Positions 7,169-10,533 of a DNA stretch of 10,533 nucleotides are shown here, piece after piece. The stretch is from Planctomycetota bacterium (lineage in GTDB: Bacteria; Planctomycetota; Phycisphaerae; WQYP01), in NCBI GenBank assembly GCA_021799715.1, contig JAJYZY010000078.1, forward strand, positions 1-10,533, in the 5' to 3' direction. Every line of letters starts with the position of its first letter. Position 1 is the stretch's first letter. A program made the translations under genes and the position numbers. The notes beneath the pieces are model-generated. The model searched no databases, was not told the DNA's origin, and was given only the letters and a program-made list of their open reading frames with translations.

Positions 7169-8881
7169 TCAGCTTTCCAGACCGCCGCGGTATTTCTTGG
7201 CCGGTCGTTCGGTTTCGGACGACTCGCGTTCTTCGCCCCATTGAGCGCGTTTGAGGGAAAGCCCGATTTTACGGTCTTCAATATCCACACGGAGGATTTT
7301 GACTTCCAGTTCATCATCCAGCTTGACCATGTCCTGCGGATTTTCAACCTTGTTATCGGAAAGTTCGCTGATGTGCAGCAGACCTTCCAATCCTGGCTCA
7401 AGTTCCACAAACACCCCAAAGTTGGTGATTTTGGTGACTTTACCCTTGACGATCATGCCGGGGTGATAATTCGTGGGTATGGCGTGCAGCCATGGATCTT
7501 CCGCCAGTTGTTTCACGCCGAGAGCCACGCGGTTCTTTTCCTGATCAACACTGAGGACAACGCACTGAATGGCGTCGCCTTTCTTGATCATTTCACTGGG
7601 ATGGACAATTTTCTTGGTCCAGCTCATATCGCTAACGTGCAGCAGGCCGTCAATGCCTTCTTCAATTTCAATAAAGGCTCCGTAGTTGGCGAGGTTGCGA
7701 ACCTTGCCGACAACCACCGTGCCCGGAGGATATTTCTCGGCCAGCACCGTCCAGGGATTGGCTTCGGTTTGTTTCACGCCGAGGCTGATTTCCTGTTTGC
7801 CCTTATTGACTTCCAGTACCACCACGTCAACTTCTTCACCCACGGAGAGCATTTCGCCGGGGTGGTTGATGCGCTTGGTCCAGCTCATTTCTGAAATATG
7901 CACAAGGCCTTCCACGCCTTCTTCCAGTTTCACAAATGCGCCATAGCTCATAATGTTGGTGACCTGGCCCTTGATGCGTGTGCCAATCGGGTACTTCTCA
8001 TCAACATGTTCCCATGGCGAAGCGTGCTTCTGCTTGAGGCCCAGGGCGATTTTTTCTTTTTCACGGTCTACGTTCAGAACCGCTACTTCAATTTCCTCAT
8101 CCAGTTTGACCATATCGGATGGGTGATTGATCCGGCCCCAACTCATATCCGTAATGTGCAGCAGCCCATCGACCCCGCCCAAGTCAACAAATGCGCCGAA
8201 GTCGGCGATATTTTTAACCGTGCCCTTGCGCACCTGTCCAACGACAATTTCATCAAAGAGTTTCTGTTTGGCTTCCGTGCGATGGCGTTCCATGAGTTTG
8301 CGCCGGCTGATGACGATGTTGCGGCGTTCAAGATCAATTTTGAGTATTTCGGCATCGATGATTTTGTTGATGAATTCGCCGATGTCCGCCGGACGACGGA
8401 TATCCACCTGCGAAGCGGGGAGGAACACGGGCACGCCGATATCCACCAGCAGTCCGCCCTTGATTTTACGGGTAACCTTGCCGCTGACCGGATCGCCCTC
8501 TTTTTTCGTGGTAACGATTGTTTCCCAGCCGATAATCCGGTCCGCCTTGCGCTTGGAAATCTGCACCAGGCCGTTCTCGGATTCCACCTGCTCCAGCAGG
8601 ACGGTAATTTCATCTCCCACTTCCACGGATGCCGGGTCATCAAATTCGCGCATCAGCGAAAGCACGCCTTCGCTTTTGAGGCCGATTTCCAGTACAACAT
8701 CATCGCCGCGGATATTGACGACTTTACCTTTAAGCATGGAGCCATTTGTGAAGCTGTTGCCGCTTTTTTCCAGCAACCCGCCGATTTGAGCATCATCAAT
8801 ATTCTCAAATTTGCTCTGGATTTCAACGGATGCGGCCTGATCATCAAGGCCTAATTCTTTAAGCAGTGCGAAATTTACCAT
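7169..8881 (-). CDS. rpsA: 30S ribosomal protein S1, six S1 domains
   Basis: S1 binds mRNA at the 30S platform and helps start translation of weakly primed or structured messages. The 570-aa protein has six S1 (OB-fold) repeats at about 47-112, 130-195, 215-284, 300-370, 387-457 and 475-545, the same count as E. coli S1 (557 aa). Repeats 3-6 are the most alike and carry the typical GAFV/GLLHISEMSW pattern, for example DFGAFVDLGGVDGLLHITDM at 227-246. In E. coli repeats 1-2 dock on the ribosome and 3-6 bind RNA. The tail (546-570) is charged. The start at 8881 has only a poor, distant purine site (AAAGG, 13 bases away), in keeping with the weak ribosome sites of many rpsA genes. It stands alone, convergent with the PLD gene, with its own promoter and terminator. 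Confidence 0.96.
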   Translation of the reverse strand: MVNFALLKELGLDDQAASVEIQSKFENIDDAQIGGLLEKSGNSFTNGSMLKGKVVNIRGDDVVLEIGLKSEGVLSLMREFDDPASVEVGDEITVLLEQVESENGLVQISKRKADRIIGWETIVTTKKEGDPVSGKVTRKIKGGLLVDIGVPVFLPASQVDIRRPADIGEFINKIIDAEILKIDLERRNIVISRRKLMERHRTEAKQKLFDEIVVGQVRKGTVKNIADFGAFVDLGGVDGLLHITDMSWGRINHPSDMVKLDEEIEVAVLNVDREKEKIALGLKQKHASPWEHVDEKYPIGTRIKGQVTNIMSYGAFVKLEEGVEGLVHISEMSWTKRINHPGEMLSVGEEVDVVVLEVNKGKQEISLGVKQTEANPWTVLAEKYPPGTVVVGKVRNLANYGAFIEIEEGIDGLLHVSDMSWTKKIVHPSEMIKKGDAIQCVVLSVDQEKNRVALGVKQLAEDPWLHAIPTNYHPGMIVKGKVTKITNFGVFVELEPGLEGLLHISELSDNKVENPQDMVKLDDELEVKILRVDIEDRKIGLSLKRAQWGEERESSETERPAKKYRGGLES

Positions 8882-9075
8882 AAACGACTTGGAACCTTTC
8901 CCCGTTGCGGCCGCGATTGAAGTTTATAAACGGCGGACATGACGGGCGAAAAAGACCGGCCCAGACTTTACTTAATCAGCTACACCGCCGATCAAATCCC
9001 GGGCTGAAGCCTTGCCGGGTTTATCCGATGCCTCGAAACTGTCTGATGTGGACAATTCCTCCGACTTTGGATAGA
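8882..9075 (-). promoter_or_regulatory. long 5' leader of rpsA
   Basis: From the predicted transcript start (about 9075) to the rpsA ATG is about 190 nt, long for a ribosomal protein gene. It contains a GGAGG at 9062-9058 far from the rpsA start. A CCCGGC/GCCCGGG hairpin with one bulged base lies around 9023-8998. Autogenous control through the leader is established for E. coli rpsA; such a role here is inference. A TATAAA near 8922 could be a second -10 box but has no good -35. Confidence 0.4.
8972..9055 (-). CDS. possible 27-residue leader ORF in the rpsA 5' UTR
   Basis: A TTG at 9055 begins a 27-codon frame that ends in TAA at 8972, wholly within the predicted rpsA leader. GGAGG precedes it, but only 2 bases away, which is too close for a normal site. 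The peptide is hydrophilic and Ser/Asp/Ala-rich, begins (M)STSDSFEASDKPGK and matches no family I know. The frame is open further upstream past the promoter, so the open stretch may be chance. Confidence 0.15.
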   Translation of the reverse strand: MSTSDSFEASDKPGKASARDLIGGVAD

Positions 9076-9081
9076 CCCGAT

Positions 9082-9109
9082 AGTATACACGCTGCCATAA
9101 ATATTTCAA
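9082..9109 (-). promoter_or_regulatory. sigma70-type promoter of rpsA
   Basis: On the minus strand TTGAAA (9109-9104) and TATACT (9087-9082) are 16 bases apart, each matching consensus at five of six positions. This is the best promoter in the window. It sits 28 bases past the stop of the hipA remnant and points at rpsA, so rpsA need not depend on transcription through hipA. Confidence 0.75.
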
Positions 9110-9137
9110 ATTGCGGAAAGTGCGATCAAAATTGGGA

Positions 9138-9965
9138 TTATATCGCTGTAATGGTTTTACCGAGGGTGAATGGCATTTTCTTCGTGCAGTCCGTCTGACA
9201 GGCGAAGCCCGGCCAACCGGCGATGGCGGGGTTGACCTGTTCGATAATGGGACTGGTCTCCCGCGGCTTGAGGTCGAATTGGGCGGCGAGTTTGAGGCAG
9301 TGCTCGCGCGTGGGTTGGCGGCCCTCTCCGAGGATCGTGGCCGTATGTTCACCGCCAGGGCCGGGGCAGTAAGTCAGATCGTAGGCGAGGGCCAGCGACC
9401 ATTCGCCGGCCTGATCATCGAGAACAAAGGAGAAGTTCTTGGCATGATCGTCACGATTGTGGGCGGCGAACACCATCAACCGAAACAGCCGCAGCAGGTC
9501 GGGATGTTTGCGCGTCAGGCTCCGCGTGACCTTGAATAGATCGGCGTAGTCGGTTGGGGGAATGCGGAGGTTGCTGTGGATCAGGTTGGCAAAAGTGTGC
9601 CTATGGACGCGACGATTCGCTCCCGTTCGGTCGAACCGCCGCACCGAGAACTACCGATGCACGTCACGGCCATGCGTGATCGCAAATCGGCGCGGGGGCG
9701 GCTTATTGATCCCGGCGGCCCGCGCCGTCAGGCTGTATCCGTATCCGATCGACCCGGCGCATCGGGCATAGGTTCGCGCGGCGAACTTGACGATCCATAC
9801 TTCGTAACCCGTCGGTAGATCGTCGGCACCGGAGATAACGTTTTCGCCTTGAATACCGACCAGCGCCATGGAGCGTGCGCCGGCGGGCGAGCGGAGTCGC
9901 TGCCTTGCTGCGGGCAGGGACTCTCTTAACAAAGCCCATTTTGCGCCCAGTCGAAAGTGAGTGCC
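9138..9965 (-). pseudogene. HipA-family toxin kinase remnant: N-terminus lost, in-frame TAG
   Basis: HipA proteins are Ser/Thr kinases of type II toxin-antitoxin systems, normally next to a HipB antitoxin. The frame opens after a TGA at 9968-9966. Counted from a TTG at 9932, the first part shows AGARSMALVG, then ISGADDLPTGYEVWIVKF with K49 as the probable ATP-binding lysine, then YSLTARAAGI. A TAG at 9653-9651 breaks the frame, and the same frame resumes with FSVRRFDRTG. The rest carries NRDDHAKNFSF (catalytic-loop Asp and Mg-binding Asn), AYDLT, GPGGEH and VNPAIAGWPGFA, ending at 9138. About 100 N-terminal residues of the family are missing, and the glycine-loop motif GGARPK has become AGARSM. 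An internal GTG at 9644 could only make a kinase C-terminal piece. No HipB is visible. It is almost certainly non-functional. Confidence 0.8.
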
Positions 9966-10533
9966 TCAAGGTTCCGTTCCTCACGTGGGTACTTCGTTAA
10001 ACCCGAAGAGCCTTGAATTCGTGTATATACTATTTGATATAGATGAGTATATGTTCTTATGTAATGGAGTGCCGTATATCCACCTTGGCTTCCGAATCCC
10101 AGCTCTTTGGCTTTTACCCTCCCGTGAACTGTGCGTGCAATGCTCGCACGGGAACAGCGCCTCTGAAGCCGTGTTATTGCCCATTTGATAATTCGATCAG
10201 TCTTGGCGCTATACCACCCGTATGGCCGCCCGTCTGACTGAAAAGTCGTTCCGCCATTGCGGTTCAAAATTTATTCACAAGATGGCCAACGGGGGATATC
10301 GGTGGCCGTGCTGACATGGATTGAGCCGGGTACATGCCTGCTGAAAAGTTGGGGACTTTTGGCCACGGTTAAGCCTTCATTTCCAGCCGACAACCGGTTA
10401 TGCCCCAATCGCCCGATTTTGTTGTGGTGCTGTTTAACCGTTGCCGTGATGACGCCCCAAGACTAATGCACCGGACTTAGAAAAAATGTTTTAATGCTTA
10501 GGGCAAAGATTCCTCTGGCCTGAAACCCGGTAA
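9966..10533. other. gene-poor right end, no recognisable product
   Basis: I can support no gene here. Short open frames on both strands lack ribosome sites and resemble no family known to me. The stretch at about 10015-10075 is AT-rich (gtatatac, gatatag, gtatatg), in contrast to its surroundings, and lies just upstream of the point where hipA homology begins on the minus strand. It may be the scar of an insertion or deletion that removed the hipA 5' end and any antitoxin gene. No tRNA, insertion-sequence end or CRISPR repeat was seen. Confidence 0.5.
10120..10153. repeat. inverted repeat with two alternative stems
   Basis: tcccgtg (10120-10126) pairs with cacggga (10147-10153) around a 20-base loop. 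Within it gtgcg (10131-10135) can instead pair with cgcac (10145-10149), which shares bases with the outer right arm, so the two stems exclude each other. On the minus strand the segment ends GCACAGTTC followed by ACGGGAGGG, faintly like the 3' end of a group II intron domain V. The helix and bulge layout does not fit well. No T-run follows, so it is not a standard terminator. Confidence 0.35.

Noticed and set aside
7898..8854. 318-codon plus-strand frame antisense to rpsA
   Set aside because: It mirrors the codon structure of the six-domain S1 gene, shows no domain and no ribosome site; it is a shadow.
9111..9539. 142-codon plus-strand frame over the hipA region
   Set aside because: It is antisense to clear HipA motifs and carries none of its own.
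9645..9653. Frameshift as the cause of the hipA break
   Set aside because: The codons after the TAG continue in the same frame into FSVRRFDRTG, so it is a nonsense codon and not a frameshift.
10120..10165. Group II intron domain V on the minus strand
   Set aside because: The 3' end looks similar, but the 5' side has extra bases, the two-base bulge is misplaced, and the competing 7-bp stem is stronger; no intron-encoded reverse transcriptase is present.
9926..10267. 113-codon minus-strand frame upstream of hipA as a possible HipB antitoxin
   Set aside because: It shows no helix-turn-helix pattern, no ribosome site and no resemblance to HipB; it also crosses the AT-rich tract and hairpin.

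Overview
The window reads like a chromosomal segment of a Gram-negative, probably planctomycete (Phycisphaerae-like) bacterium. The reasons are the oversized prepilin peptidase, the wording of the six-domain ribosomal protein S1, and an intact LutABC set in ordinary mid-GC DNA. The taxonomic guess is inference and is only moderately secure.

Layout. From 1 to about 180 there is the tail of unknown upstream DNA, with an imperfect hairpin at 1-56. From 179 to 1612 (+) lies a long prepilin peptidase. A 291-base non-coding gap follows. From 1904 to 4874 (+) lies lutA-lutB-lutC, an iron-sulfur L-lactate oxidation complex in which lutA and lutB overlap by ATGA and lutC follows after 35 bases. From 5012 to 7104 (+) come nucleoside diphosphate kinase, a small cupin and a two-HKD phospholipase D / cardiolipin-synthase-type protein, spaced 39 and 23 bases apart, probably one transcript. 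From 8881 to 7169 (-) lies rpsA, convergent with the PLD gene. It has a strong intrinsic terminator between the two genes, a near-consensus sigma70-type promoter at 9082-9109 and a leader of roughly 190 nt.

The right end is a decayed accessory patch. At 9138-9965 (-) there is a HipA-family toxin kinase remnant that lacks its N-terminal part and is cut by an in-frame TAG. Beyond it, 9966-10533 holds no gene I can recognise, only an AT-rich stretch and a hairpin.

Functionally the left and centre are housekeeping: protein secretion/pilus processing, lactate use, nucleotide balance, phospholipid synthesis and translation. I did not find a convincing undescribed system. The best second looks are the broken hipA with its upstream scar, the rpsA leader, and the altered GxGD motif of the prepilin peptidase.
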